Source: an uncultured Saprospirales bacterium
GTDB taxonomy: Bacteria; Bacteroidota; Bacteroidia; Chitinophagales; Saprospiraceae
Direction of reading: 5' to 3'
NCBI GenBank assembly: GCA_937864265.1
Contig: CALMIR010000084.1
Coordinates: forward strand, 1-41,125
Length of the DNA stretch: 41,125 bases
Each line of letters opens with the position of its first letter. The first letter of the stretch is position 1. Of this stretch, positions 1-7,302 are shown piece after piece. The position numbers and the translations under genes are program-made. The notes under the pieces were generated by a model, which ran no database searches, was not told the DNA's origin, and saw nothing but the letters and a program-made list of their open reading frames with translations.

Positions 1-74
1 GCGCCATCTTAACGGCTCAAGGCAAGGCTCATTCAACCACAAAAAGCACTCAAAAGAGGACAAATGGGTTACAT

Positions 75-179
75 TTCCACAATTTAGCGGGGCACTCGAA
101 GTGACCCGCTAAATATGGCTTGCCAGCTCCACGTGATTTCTCATTCCGTTCCTGTGAAGCACTGCAAAATCGGGAAGCA
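75..179 (+). repeat. Interspersed repeat family A, copy 1
   Basis: This 105-bp block matches the reverse complement of 39245-39349 at 101 of 105 positions by eye, with no gaps. It contains a near-perfect hairpin at 82-114 (ATTTAGCGGG pairing with CCCGCTAAAT, then CACT/AGTG around a CGA loop with one mismatch) and ends in AAAATCGGGAAGCA. It is non-coding and lies outside genes, as expected for a REP- or MITE-like element. No transposase is nearby. Confidence 0.85.
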
Positions 180-327
180 CAAAGGCTTCCTTGTATCCTT
201 TCCATGCCTGCGCCTTTCCACTACAGAGCCGCGAAGCGGTGACAGAACACCAACGAGTACAATTGCCTTACTTGGGAAATTAATCCTGCCACCCCTTTGG
301 GGTTCTTCCAAGACTTTATCCGGTTTA

Positions 328-351
328 TAGCCCTTTTTGGGGGCTTTTTGG
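328..351 (+). terminator. Weak terminator-like hairpin
   Basis: AGCCC and GGGGCT arms around a short T-rich loop are followed by TTTTT on the plus strand. No plus-strand gene precedes it inside the window, so it could serve a gene beyond the left edge or be incidental. Confidence 0.25.
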
Positions 352-469
352 ACGCAAATACCCGATTTCTTTGAAGTGAAGTACGAAGTAACGGTATTTT
401 AGGTAGTAAATTATCAGACACCTTCCACAAATGAAAAGTGTCGAATGATTTTGGGTGATTACTTATATC

Positions 470-1108
470 CTAGGTGAATTCCAAAAAACCATCCAGCAAA
501 TCCTGTATTTTCTGAAAATACTCGCCTACATGCCTGCCATCCACCAACGCATGATGGGCTTGTACCGACAGCGGCATTTTAAGTCGATCCCCTTCCGGGA
601 AAAACTTACCCCAAACGATGCGCGGTACGGAGTCAACCGGGGAATAATGCATGGCATGGGTAATGGTGGTAAAACTGACCCAGGGCAGCGTAGAGAGGAA
701 TAAGAAATCGTCGCGCCCCGGCTCGTCTTCCAGTACCGGATTCGTTTTCATGCGCGCCATTTGAGCTAACGCGTCGCTGCTAAATGCTTGAAAATCGCGC
801 TGGTAAGTAACCGTGCAAAAGCTGAATACATCCGACACTTCCGTTAAAACGGCAAAGGAGGGGTGCACCAACTTATGCTCCACCACTTCAGGTCCGCGGA
901 TGCGCTGCCGAAAGACCGGAATATCATTGGCCGTCCGGGAAATCAGATAGACAACGGAAGATGTAAAGGAAAGTTGTTGTTCCGCTTGAATAGCGCGAAA
1001 ACGGGTGATGTCCACATTCGCTGTGACGCTAAAATGCGGCTGATCCATGCGGCGAAAAAAGTCGAAATGCTTTTGGCGATGGGGGTCGGAAAAAGTGATT
1101 TTTTTCAT
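470..1108 (-). CDS. CatA-like chloramphenicol O-acetyltransferase family protein
   Basis: The 212-aa protein resembles trimeric type A chloramphenicol acetyltransferases, which move an acetyl group from acetyl-CoA to a hydroxyl. Length fits the family (about 215 aa). The catalytic signature HHALVDG is at residues 185-191, 28 residues from the C-terminus. The start is the ATG at 1108 (MKKITFSDPH): a longer frame to 1237 adds 43 low-complexity Arg/Gln-rich residues that lie wholly inside the upstream GNAT gene. The ATG overlaps the GNAT stop as ATGA, so the two are probably translationally coupled. The family is certain; chloramphenicol itself as substrate is not, because chromosomal Bacteroidota homologues are often of unknown specificity. 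Confidence 0.85.
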   Translation of the reverse strand: MKKITFSDPHRQKHFDFFRRMDQPHFSVTANVDITRFRAIQAEQQLSFTSSVVYLISRTANDIPVFRQRIRGPEVVEHKLVHPSFAVLTEVSDVFSFCTVTYQRDFQAFSSDALAQMARMKTNPVLEDEPGRDDFLFLSTLPWVSFTTITHAMHYSPVDSVPRIVWGKFFPEGDRLKMPLSVQAHHALVDGRHVGEYFQKIQDLLDGFLEFT

Positions 1109-1548
1109 ACGTCCCAATAATAGAAGTTGTGATCCTGATCGAGTACAAAACCCGTGCGAGGGTACAATTGATTGCCGATGTCGTTGTCTTTGGCCGTTTC
1201 CAGTAGCAGTCCGCATGCGCCAGTACTGCGACACCAATCTTTAGCTGCGTCGATAAGGGCGATGGAAATACCCTGCCCCCGCCACTCAGGCCCTACATAA
1301 AGGTCATTGAGCAACCAAAGCCGCTTCATCCTAGTGGAAGAAAACAAAGGATACAACTGCACAAAGCCTACAGCAGTACCCGCTTGATTTTTGGCCATAT
1401 AAATAACCGCTTCGCCCAGTTCTAGCCTGGCTCCCAAAAAAGCATGCGCCCCTGCCAGGTCGGATTCCTTGCCATAAAACACCCGATAGGCGTCGAATAG
1501 CTCGCTAAGCGCCGGTAGGTCAGACAAGGTAGCGGTATGAATGGTCAT
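1105..1548 (-). CDS. GNAT family N-acetyltransferase
   Basis: The 147-aa protein has the GCN5-related N-acetyltransferase fold. The acetyl-CoA pyrophosphate-binding motif A is seen as LYVGPEWRGQGI (residues 83-94, with R90-G-Q-G93), followed by the helix SIALIDAAKDW, and a C-terminal motif B region around LYPRTGFV. The opening MTIHTATLSDLPAL is a typical GNAT first strand. The gene starts 12 bp after the lipoprotein gene and its TGA overlaps the next ATG by 4 bp, making a tight three-gene unit (lipoprotein, GNAT, CatA-like). The substrate cannot be told from sequence; small amines or an antibiotic are both possible. Confidence 0.88.
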   Translation of the reverse strand: MTIHTATLSDLPALSELFDAYRVFYGKESDLAGAHAFLGARLELGEAVIYMAKNQAGTAVGFVQLYPLFSSTRMKRLWLLNDLYVGPEWRGQGISIALIDAAKDWCRSTGACGLLLETAKDNDIGNQLYPRTGFVLDQDHNFYYWDV

Positions 1549-1560
1549 TCCAATTACAAA

Positions 1561-2088
1561 TTACTCCAATCCAAACTGTGCCTTGGTTGGCATAGATGTT
1601 AGATTGATCACTTTGGTAATGACGCCTTCCACTGCGGTTTGGCTTTCTCCAACCCAAGTCATGGTATCTTGTGAACGGTTGACGCCCTGAACATCCCACC
1701 TCCCGTCTTCTGCATCAATGATGCTGTCTAGGTGAAGTATATCGTGGCCATCTTCTTTCTGCAAAAACCAGCTTCCATGACCGGTTTGTTCTGTCCAATG
1801 CCCGTGGATATAAGTGCCATCGAGGTTAAATTTGAACCAGCGCCCCCTGTTAAATACATTGGTTACTTGGTTATTGTCGTTTCCGATCCAATATTCAAAT
1901 ACCCAATATTCCGTAGCCAACAAACTAGCCAAAGGCGAATCTCCTGATGCCATAGGGGCTGTAAAAGAACCCGTTGCCGATTTGCTGGGCAAATTCTGGG
2001 TAGTCGTATTAGCGCCATTCCCAACTGGCGTGTCGTTTTTACATGCTGCTAGAGCCACTATCAGAAAAAAGAAAAAGATACGATTCAT
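1561..2088 (-). CDS. Putative lipoprotein of unknown function
   Basis: The 175-aa product starts with a short hydrophobic signal (MNRIFFFFLIVALAAC) ending in a lipobox LAAC, with Cys16 as the expected lipidation site, so it should be anchored in the membrane facing the periplasm. The mature part begins with a Thr/Ser/Asn linker and contains WVFEYW, FNLDGTYIHGHW and GSWFLQKEDGHDILHL, which suggests a small beta-rich lipocalin-like fold; that last point is inference. No family name is assigned. It sits 47 bp after the GH65 gene and 12 bp before the GNAT gene. Confidence 0.75.
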   Translation of the reverse strand: MNRIFFFFLIVALAACKNDTPVGNGANTTTQNLPSKSATGSFTAPMASGDSPLASLLATEYWVFEYWIGNDNNQVTNVFNRGRWFKFNLDGTYIHGHWTEQTGHGSWFLQKEDGHDILHLDSIIDAEDGRWDVQGVNRSQDTMTWVGESQTAVEGVITKVINLTSMPTKAQFGLE

Positions 2089-2135
2089 GGTGTAATAAAA
2101 TTTGGTTCTCTGACAATTCTCGTGATTTCACAAAA

Positions 2136-4442
2136 TTAGCAAACCAGGCTTCCCCCGGCTTCCACAGTTTTCTTTTCATTTCGAACGTATAAGGTCAGTG
2201 CCTGCTCGGAATGGTTTTGGATGGTTGTACTATTCTTATTCACCACCACTTCTACATAATAGCCCCGAAAACGCACCTTAAAGGCATACGAAGCCCATTT
2301 TTCAGGAATGAACGGGGAGAAATACAGGTGATCGTCATATACGCGCATGCCGCCAAAGCCTTTTACAAAAGCCATCCAAGTACCGGCCATACTGGTAATG
2401 TGCAACCCATCCTCGGTGTCGTTGTTGTAATCGTCCAAGTCCAGACGGGCCGTGCGCAGGTACATTTCATAGGCTTTGGCTTCTTTGCCCAATTTGGCGG
2501 CCAAAATCACGTGTACGCAAGGCGACAAGGAAGACTCGTGCACCGTCCGGGGTTCGTAAAAGTCGAAATTCCGCCGGATGGTATCCTCCTCGAAATGTTC
2601 CTCAAACAAATACAAGCCCTGCAACACATCGGCCTGTTTGATAAACACAGAGCGCAGGATCCGATCCCAGGACCATTTTTGGTTCAATGGCCGATCTTCC
2701 GGTCGCAGGTCATTTACAGTCAACAAATCTTTATCCAAAAAGCCATCGTGTTGGACATAAATGCCCAGGGCTTCATCTTCACCGAGGTACATATTGTCGG
2801 CGATTTCCTTCCATTTTTTGGTCTCCGTGTAGCGGTGAAATTTGATTTTATCTTCCAATATTTGGAATTTCTCCGGCGCGGTTTCTTCCACATAAGCAAT
2901 GGCATCCATGGCGTATTGCAAACACCAACGCGCGATGTAGCTGGTGTACCAATTGTTGTTGACGTTGTTCTCGTACTCGTTGGGGCCGGTTACGCCGTGC
3001 ATCACGTATTGGCCGCGTCTTTGAGAAAAATGAACCCGTTGCGCCCAAAAGCGGGCGATGCCAATCAATACTTCTAGCCCATACGCTGCCAGATACGCTT
3101 TATCCCCAGTATAGCGGATGTAATCGTAAATGGCGAAGGCGATGGCACCATTCCGGTGTATTTCTTCAAAGGTGATTTCCCATTCATTGTGGCACTCTTC
3201 CCCATTGATGGTCACCATGGGGTACAGGGCTGCACCATCCGTAAAACCCAGTTTCTCGGCATTCTCGATGGCCTTTTGCAAATGCTTGAAGCGGTAATAC
3301 ACCAGGTTTCGGGCAACCTTCTCCTCGGCTGTCGCCAAATAAAAAGGCAGGCAATAGGCTTCGGTATCCCAATAAGTCACGCCGCCGTATTTCTCGCCCG
3401 TAAAGCCTTTGGGGCCAATATTCAAGCGCTCATCTTCTCCGGTATAGGTCTGGTACAGTTGGAAAATATTGAATCGGATGCCTTGCTGAGCGGCCACGTC
3501 ACCTTCAATGCGAATATCGGCCTCTTCCCATTTATCCAGCCAATGCTGGCTATGGGCTTCCAAAAGTTGGTCAAAGCCTTGCTCAAATGCATACTGCACC
3601 TTCTCTTTGCACTTATCCATCAGATCTTCTGGAGCATGGTTGAGTGAAGACAGCACCGCAGCGTATTTGTAAATTACCAATTCCTGTTCTTCCGTGCAAG
3701 GCACATCCACAGTATTGGCAACATACTTAGCCCGGTGGGTTTTGGTGGCTACCAGGTCCGTCTCTTTCCCATTTTGGAAAACGGCAAATTTCGCACCCAT
3801 ACATACCTGAAACTGTGTTTTCCGGGTTTCTGCTGTAATATACACCTGCCGCTTTTTGACCTTGGCATCTACTTCTACCCAGAATTTTTCATCATAATTA
3901 GAATCCTGGTTGATGACATCGGCATCGATGAAGGAAGTAATCGTCAGCGTACCCGAAAAATTGAGGGGCGTAAAACTATAGCGAATAGCCCCAATTTCTC
4001 CGTCTGCCAGACTACAAAAGCGCTTGGCAGTAACCTTTACTCGTTTGCCGCTGCCCATTCTGGCCGTGAAACTGCGCTCTAAATAGCCCAACTGCATGTT
4101 CAACTCGCGGCGAAAACTTTCCACCTCTTTACAAGTAGCCAAATCCAAATGTTCACCATCTACCTCAATACCTAGTCCTATCCAGTTGGGCGCATTGATT
4201 ACTTTAGCAAAATATTCCGGATAGCCGTTTTTCCACCAACCTACCCGTGTTTTATCTGGGTAATAAACGCCAGCAACATAGGTACCTTGCAGGGAATCAC
4301 CGGTGTAACGCTCTTCAAAGTTGGCTCGTTGCCCCATAATGCCGTTTCCGATGCTGAATATACTTTCAGAAATGCGGTTGTGCGCCGGATTCCAGCGATC
4401 TTCAATAATACGCCACTCGTCTTGTTGCAGATATTGTTTCAT
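2136..4442 (-). CDS. Glycoside hydrolase family 65 disaccharide phosphorylase (probably maltose phosphorylase)
   Basis: The 768-aa protein has the GH65 layout: an N-terminal beta-sandwich (about 1-270), a helical linker, the (alpha/alpha)6 catalytic barrel (about 320-690) and a C-terminal beta-domain. The general-acid glutamate is in GPNEYENN, by my count E489, close to Glu487 of the Lactobacillus maltose phosphorylase. Other signatures are GVTYWDTEAY, ECHNEWEITFEEIHRNG (E420/E422) and the phosphate-site region VHESSLSP. These enzymes invert configuration, giving beta-glucose-1-phosphate plus a glucose acceptor. The NEWEITFEEIH loop resembles maltose phosphorylases; trehalose or kojibiose cannot be excluded. 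No signal peptide, so cytoplasmic. Beta-phosphoglucomutase, the enzyme that uses its product, is encoded directly upstream. Confidence 0.93.
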   Translation of the reverse strand: MKQYLQQDEWRIIEDRWNPAHNRISESIFSIGNGIMGQRANFEERYTGDSLQGTYVAGVYYPDKTRVGWWKNGYPEYFAKVINAPNWIGLGIEVDGEHLDLATCKEVESFRRELNMQLGYLERSFTARMGSGKRVKVTAKRFCSLADGEIGAIRYSFTPLNFSGTLTITSFIDADVINQDSNYDEKFWVEVDAKVKKRQVYITAETRKTQFQVCMGAKFAVFQNGKETDLVATKTHRAKYVANTVDVPCTEEQELVIYKYAAVLSSLNHAPEDLMDKCKEKVQYAFEQGFDQLLEAHSQHWLDKWEEADIRIEGDVAAQQGIRFNIFQLYQTYTGEDERLNIGPKGFTGEKYGGVTYWDTEAYCLPFYLATAEEKVARNLVYYRFKHLQKAIENAEKLGFTDGAALYPMVTINGEECHNEWEITFEEIHRNGAIAFAIYDYIRYTGDKAYLAAYGLEVLIGIARFWAQRVHFSQRRGQYVMHGVTGPNEYENNVNNNWYTSYIARWCLQYAMDAIAYVEETAPEKFQILEDKIKFHRYTETKKWKEIADNMYLGEDEALGIYVQHDGFLDKDLLTVNDLRPEDRPLNQKWSWDRILRSVFIKQADVLQGLYLFEEHFEEDTIRRNFDFYEPRTVHESSLSPCVHVILAAKLGKEAKAYEMYLRTARLDLDDYNNDTEDGLHITSMAGTWMAFVKGFGGMRVYDDHLYFSPFIPEKWASYAFKVRFRGYYVEVVVNKNSTTIQNHSEQALTLYVRNEKKTVEAGGSLVC

Positions 4443-4513
4443 ATTAGATGGTTAATTATTGATGTTGGATGCTTGATATGGATTAATCAAAAATCAAAAA
4501 CTGCTTGTTTTAG

Positions 4514-4606
4514 TAGTGTGTAAAAATTATTGCCCGATTTATTAAAGTCCTTGACCAAACGAAGCCCGCTAGGGTAGGGGCAAATCGGGAATTTAATTTT
4601 TCTGCG
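4514..4606 (+). repeat. Interspersed palindromic repeat family B, copy 1
   Basis: The block runs from TAGTGTGTAAAAA to AATTTTTCTGCG and shares both ends and the inner arms with 32503-32619 in the same orientation. The arms CCCGATTTATTAAAGTCC and AGGGTAGGGGCAAATCGGG pair imperfectly, so the whole unit can fold into one long hairpin. It fills the gap between the pgmB-like gene, whose TAG stop (4609-4607) abuts the repeat, and the GH65 gene. Confidence 0.8.
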
Positions 4607-5260
4607 CTACATAAGTACCGCTTCAAACACTTCGTCCACTGTTACGCCTTGGAAACCTGGAATCACAAAATGCGCATCGCCCAGCACTTCAGCACTGCCG
4701 ACACCAACCGTATAAAAGCCCCCATTTAGCGCCGCTTCAATGCCTTTCTCGGCATCTTCAAATACAATGCATTGCGCTGGTTGAGCCCCCACGGCTGCTG
4801 CGCCCAATTCAAAAACTTGTGGATCGGGCTTCGTTCGCGTGGTCTTTGTGCCATCAATGATCGCTGCGAACCGATCGGATAATCCGACCCGCTCTATGAT
4901 AGTCGCTGCGTTTTTGCTGCTTGAACCCAGCACTAATTTTACCCCTCTTCGCTCCAGTTCATCTAAAAAAGGAATCACGCCTTCTAGTATTTCATCCGCT
5001 TCCATTTTTAAGATAAACTCCCGGTACCAGTTGTTTTTCTTTTCTGCCAATCGTTCTTTCTCCGCTTCCCCCAATTGGATACCTCCCCATTTTAAAATCA
5101 AATCCAGCGATTCTACCCGGCTAACACCCTTCAGTTGTTCATTCTCTACTTCCGTAAAATCAAAGCCCAACTCATTGGCCAGACGTCGCCAGGCGATAAA
5201 ATGGTATTTTGCAGTATCTACAATCACACCATCCAGGTCAAAAATACAAGCTTCAAACAT
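4607..5260 (-). CDS. pgmB: Beta-phosphoglucomutase (HAD superfamily)
   Basis: The 217-aa protein interconverts beta-glucose-1-phosphate and glucose-6-phosphate. The HAD motif I reads FDLDGVIVDT with nucleophile D8 and acid/base D10, the same numbering as the Lactococcus enzyme. The helical cap follows (about 15-90, with WRRLANELG and LKGVSRVESLD). Motif II is LGSSSKNA, motif III is around TKPDP and motif IV is CIVFEDAEKGIEAA. It lies upstream of the GH65 gene on the same strand; the 164-bp gap is largely a family B repeat, so whether the two share a transcript is open. Function is supported by both motifs and neighbour. Confidence 0.93.
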   Translation of the reverse strand: MFEACIFDLDGVIVDTAKYHFIAWRRLANELGFDFTEVENEQLKGVSRVESLDLILKWGGIQLGEAEKERLAEKKNNWYREFILKMEADEILEGVIPFLDELERRGVKLVLGSSSKNAATIIERVGLSDRFAAIIDGTKTTRTKPDPQVFELGAAAVGAQPAQCIVFEDAEKGIEAALNGGFYTVGVGSAEVLGDAHFVIPGFQGVTVDEVFEAVLM

Positions 5261-5299
5261 TTATGGCATCTTTTTTTTCATATCATAAAATTTGTTGAA

Positions 5300-5307
5300 T
5301 AACTTTG
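5300..5307 (+). promoter_or_regulatory. Candidate Bacteroidota -7 box for the DUF1800/DUF1501 operon
   Basis: TAACTTTG matches the Bacteroidota -7 consensus TAnnTTTG exactly. A clear -33 TTTG is not visible at the expected distance. If used, transcription would start near 5314 and give a leader of about 280 nt before the ATG at 5597. Confidence 0.35.
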
Positions 5308-5436
5308 CGTTTTCAAATGCAATCCGATCCCCAAAGGCCATTCTCGCGTAATGCACTTCACTTACATCCTGGCGTATTCAACACAACTCGCCACTTTCGG
5401 CTAAACTCCTTCTATCCGGCAACCTCAATTTTAAGG

Positions 5437-5573
5437 CAAAGAACTATTATTTTTTTTAGTTCTTTGACAAATTGTGTGATTAAACAAAAGACTTAGCGAA
5501 AAATCATGACTCCTTTTATGGTTATGCTTTCCGCAAAGTCTTTTTCAACACGATTTGTCAAAGAAGGTTTTTT
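5437..5573 (+). promoter_or_regulatory. Structured leader with alternative stems (attenuator-like) or a miniature inverted-repeat element
   Basis: Three segments compete for pairing. CAAAGAACT (5437-5445) is perfectly complementary to AGTTCTTTG (5458-5466). The second segment also opens a longer arm, 5460-5498, complementary to 5532-5565: TTCTTTGACAAAT pairs without mismatch, followed after one mismatch by GTGT and, further in, by AAAGACTT and GCG. TTTTTT follows two bases after the last arm (5568-5573). This layout fits a terminator/antiterminator switch ahead of the DUF1800 gene; a transposon-derived inverted repeat is the alternative. Confidence 0.5.
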
Positions 5574-5596
5574 AAAATTTCACAATCCCAATTACT

Positions 5597-7252
5597 ATGA
5601 ATAGGAGAGCTGTATTCACAACGCTTCTGAGTAATCGCCATTCCCTACTACCCAAAATCACCTCCGTCCATTCCGGGTTGGAGCCTTACGATGGGGCCTG
5701 GGCATTCGAGCAAGCCGCCCATTTGCTGAGGCGCGCTACGTTTGGGCCCACTTATACCCTCATTAAGGAATCCGTTAATTTGGGGCGGGCGGCTACTGTT
5801 GATCAATTGCTGACCGATTTGGATCAACCGCCGCCGCCGATCAACCTGAATTTTCAGGATGACCCCTTTGTGGAGGTCGGGGAAACTTGGATCAATGCAC
5901 CTTATGACAATGTCATCAACTTGCGCTTTTACCGCAGTTTGAGCTTGCGATCCTGGACGATGGGGCTGATTCATCAGGAAGGCATATCTGCGCGAGAAAA
6001 GATGACCCTTTTCTGGCACAACCATTTCTCAGTCAATGGTGCACTGAGTGATCCCAAATATTTCTACCGCTATATTGCCTTACTGCGACAATATGCTTGG
6101 GGTAATTTCCGGGAACTGGTCAAAGCTGTGACCATTGACCCGGCGATGCTTCGATTTTTAAACGGCAATCAAAACCGGAAAAACGCCCCAAACGAAAATT
6201 ATGCCCGCGAACTGCTGGAGCTTTTCACCATTGGTAAAGGGCCGCAGGTCGGGCCTGGTGATTATACCAATTTTACTGAGGCCGACATCAGTGCTATGGC
6301 CAAAATCCTGACTGGCTGGGGCGAACGGGGCTACAATTCCACGAATCCTGATATTGAACTGGAAACCTTTTTTAATCCTAATCAGCACGATACCAACGAC
6401 AAGCAACTTTCTGCCCGTTTCGACAACATCGTGGTAAGCGATATGGGCGACCAGGAATACGCGCATTTGATTGACATCATTTTCCAAAAGGAGGAAGTGG
6501 CGCGATTTATTTGTCGCAAGTTATACCGCTGGTTTGTTTATTATGAAATCAGCGAGCAAGCCGAAGCCGACGTCATTGAGCCCATGGCGCAACTGCTGAT
6601 AGCCAGTGATTATGACATCAAACCTGTCCTATCTGCCCTGCTGAATAGCGCTCATTTCTTTGATGCGCTTAACATCGGGCCTATGATCAAAAATCCGATC
6701 GATTTTGTGATGTCCGCTATGAAGCAATTGGAAGTCAGTTTGCCTGGCAACCTCAATCAAAAAGCGACGGCCTGGTACAAACTATTTTCATCAGCATTAC
6801 TCATGCAAATGGAATACTATAATCCGCCCGATGTGGCCGGATGGAAAGCCTATTACCAAGAACCTTCCTTTTACCGGATTTGGATCAATGCCACCACGCT
6901 CATCCACCGCATGGGGTTCACCGATACCATCTGTACCGAGGGATTCGATATTGGGAATGAACCGATCAAAGTGAATGGCTTGGAAACACTGGAATTGCTG
7001 GATAATCCTTCGGATCCCAATGCCGTGATCGAAGAACTGTCGGCTTTGCTTTTCCCACAGCCATTGGCAGATGTTCAAAAAACAGCCCTCAAAGGCATCC
7101 TGATTCCAGGGCTACCCGATTACGAATGGACGGTCGAATATGGCCTCTATTTGTCCAATCCAAATGACCTGGATTTGGCGGTATCCATCAACAGCAGGAT
7201 GGTTCAATTGATTCAGGCCATGCTTTCATTGCCCGAATTTTATTTGAGCTAA
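5597..7252 (+). CDS. DUF1800 domain-containing protein
   Basis: The 551-aa protein is a DUF1800 family member. Recognisable family features are AAHLLRRATFGPT near the N-terminus, REKMTLFWHNHFSV, LRFLNGNQNRKNAPNENYARELLELFTIG, ISAMAKILTGWG and FICRKLYRWFVYYE, and a C-terminal PPDVAGW. The family is widespread in Bacteroidota and Planctomycetota and is nearly always next to a DUF1501 gene, as here (50-bp gap). The biochemical role is not established; I do not assign one. No clear signal peptide is visible in the first 30 residues. A long folded leader precedes the gene. Confidence 0.93.
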   Translation: MNRRAVFTTLLSNRHSLLPKITSVHSGLEPYDGAWAFEQAAHLLRRATFGPTYTLIKESVNLGRAATVDQLLTDLDQPPPPINLNFQDDPFVEVGETWINAPYDNVINLRFYRSLSLRSWTMGLIHQEGISAREKMTLFWHNHFSVNGALSDPKYFYRYIALLRQYAWGNFRELVKAVTIDPAMLRFLNGNQNRKNAPNENYARELLELFTIGKGPQVGPGDYTNFTEADISAMAKILTGWGERGYNSTNPDIELETFFNPNQHDTNDKQLSARFDNIVVSDMGDQEYAHLIDIIFQKEEVARFICRKLYRWFVYYEISEQAEADVIEPMAQLLIASDYDIKPVLSALLNSAHFFDALNIGPMIKNPIDFVMSAMKQLEVSLPGNLNQKATAWYKLFSSALLMQMEYYNPPDVAGWKAYYQEPSFYRIWINATTLIHRMGFTDTICTEGFDIGNEPIKVNGLETLELLDNPSDPNAVIEELSALLFPQPLADVQKTALKGILIPGLPDYEWTVEYGLYLSNPNDLDLAVSINSRMVQLIQAMLSLPEFYLS

Positions 7253-7302
7253 AAGCCTGCCATGTATTCCATTTTTTAAAACCAAAACCTAGTGCTAAAA
7301 AA

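Larger units (their letters stand above)
1..469. other. Intergenic left edge, no convincing gene
   Basis: No reading frame here looks like a real protein; the two short frames of about 70 codons (115-330 plus, 221-430 minus) have no recognisable motif and one overlaps a repeat. The stretch holds repeat copy A1 (75-179), a small GC hairpin followed by T residues near 328-351, and then the 3' end of the minus-strand acetyltransferase gene at 470. Confidence 0.6.

Noticed and set aside
1109-1237. N-terminal extension of the CatA-like frame
   Set aside because: The 43 extra residues are Arg/Gln-rich, lie inside the GNAT gene and are absent from the family; the ATG at 1108 gives the normal length.
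2211-3077. 288-codon frame antisense to the GH65 gene
   Set aside because: It mirrors a well-supported enzyme gene and shows no domain of its own; likely a codon-usage shadow.
5305-5496. Small plus-strand frame in the DUF1800 leader
   Set aside because: No motif, and it covers sequence that forms alternative RNA stems; better explained as leader.
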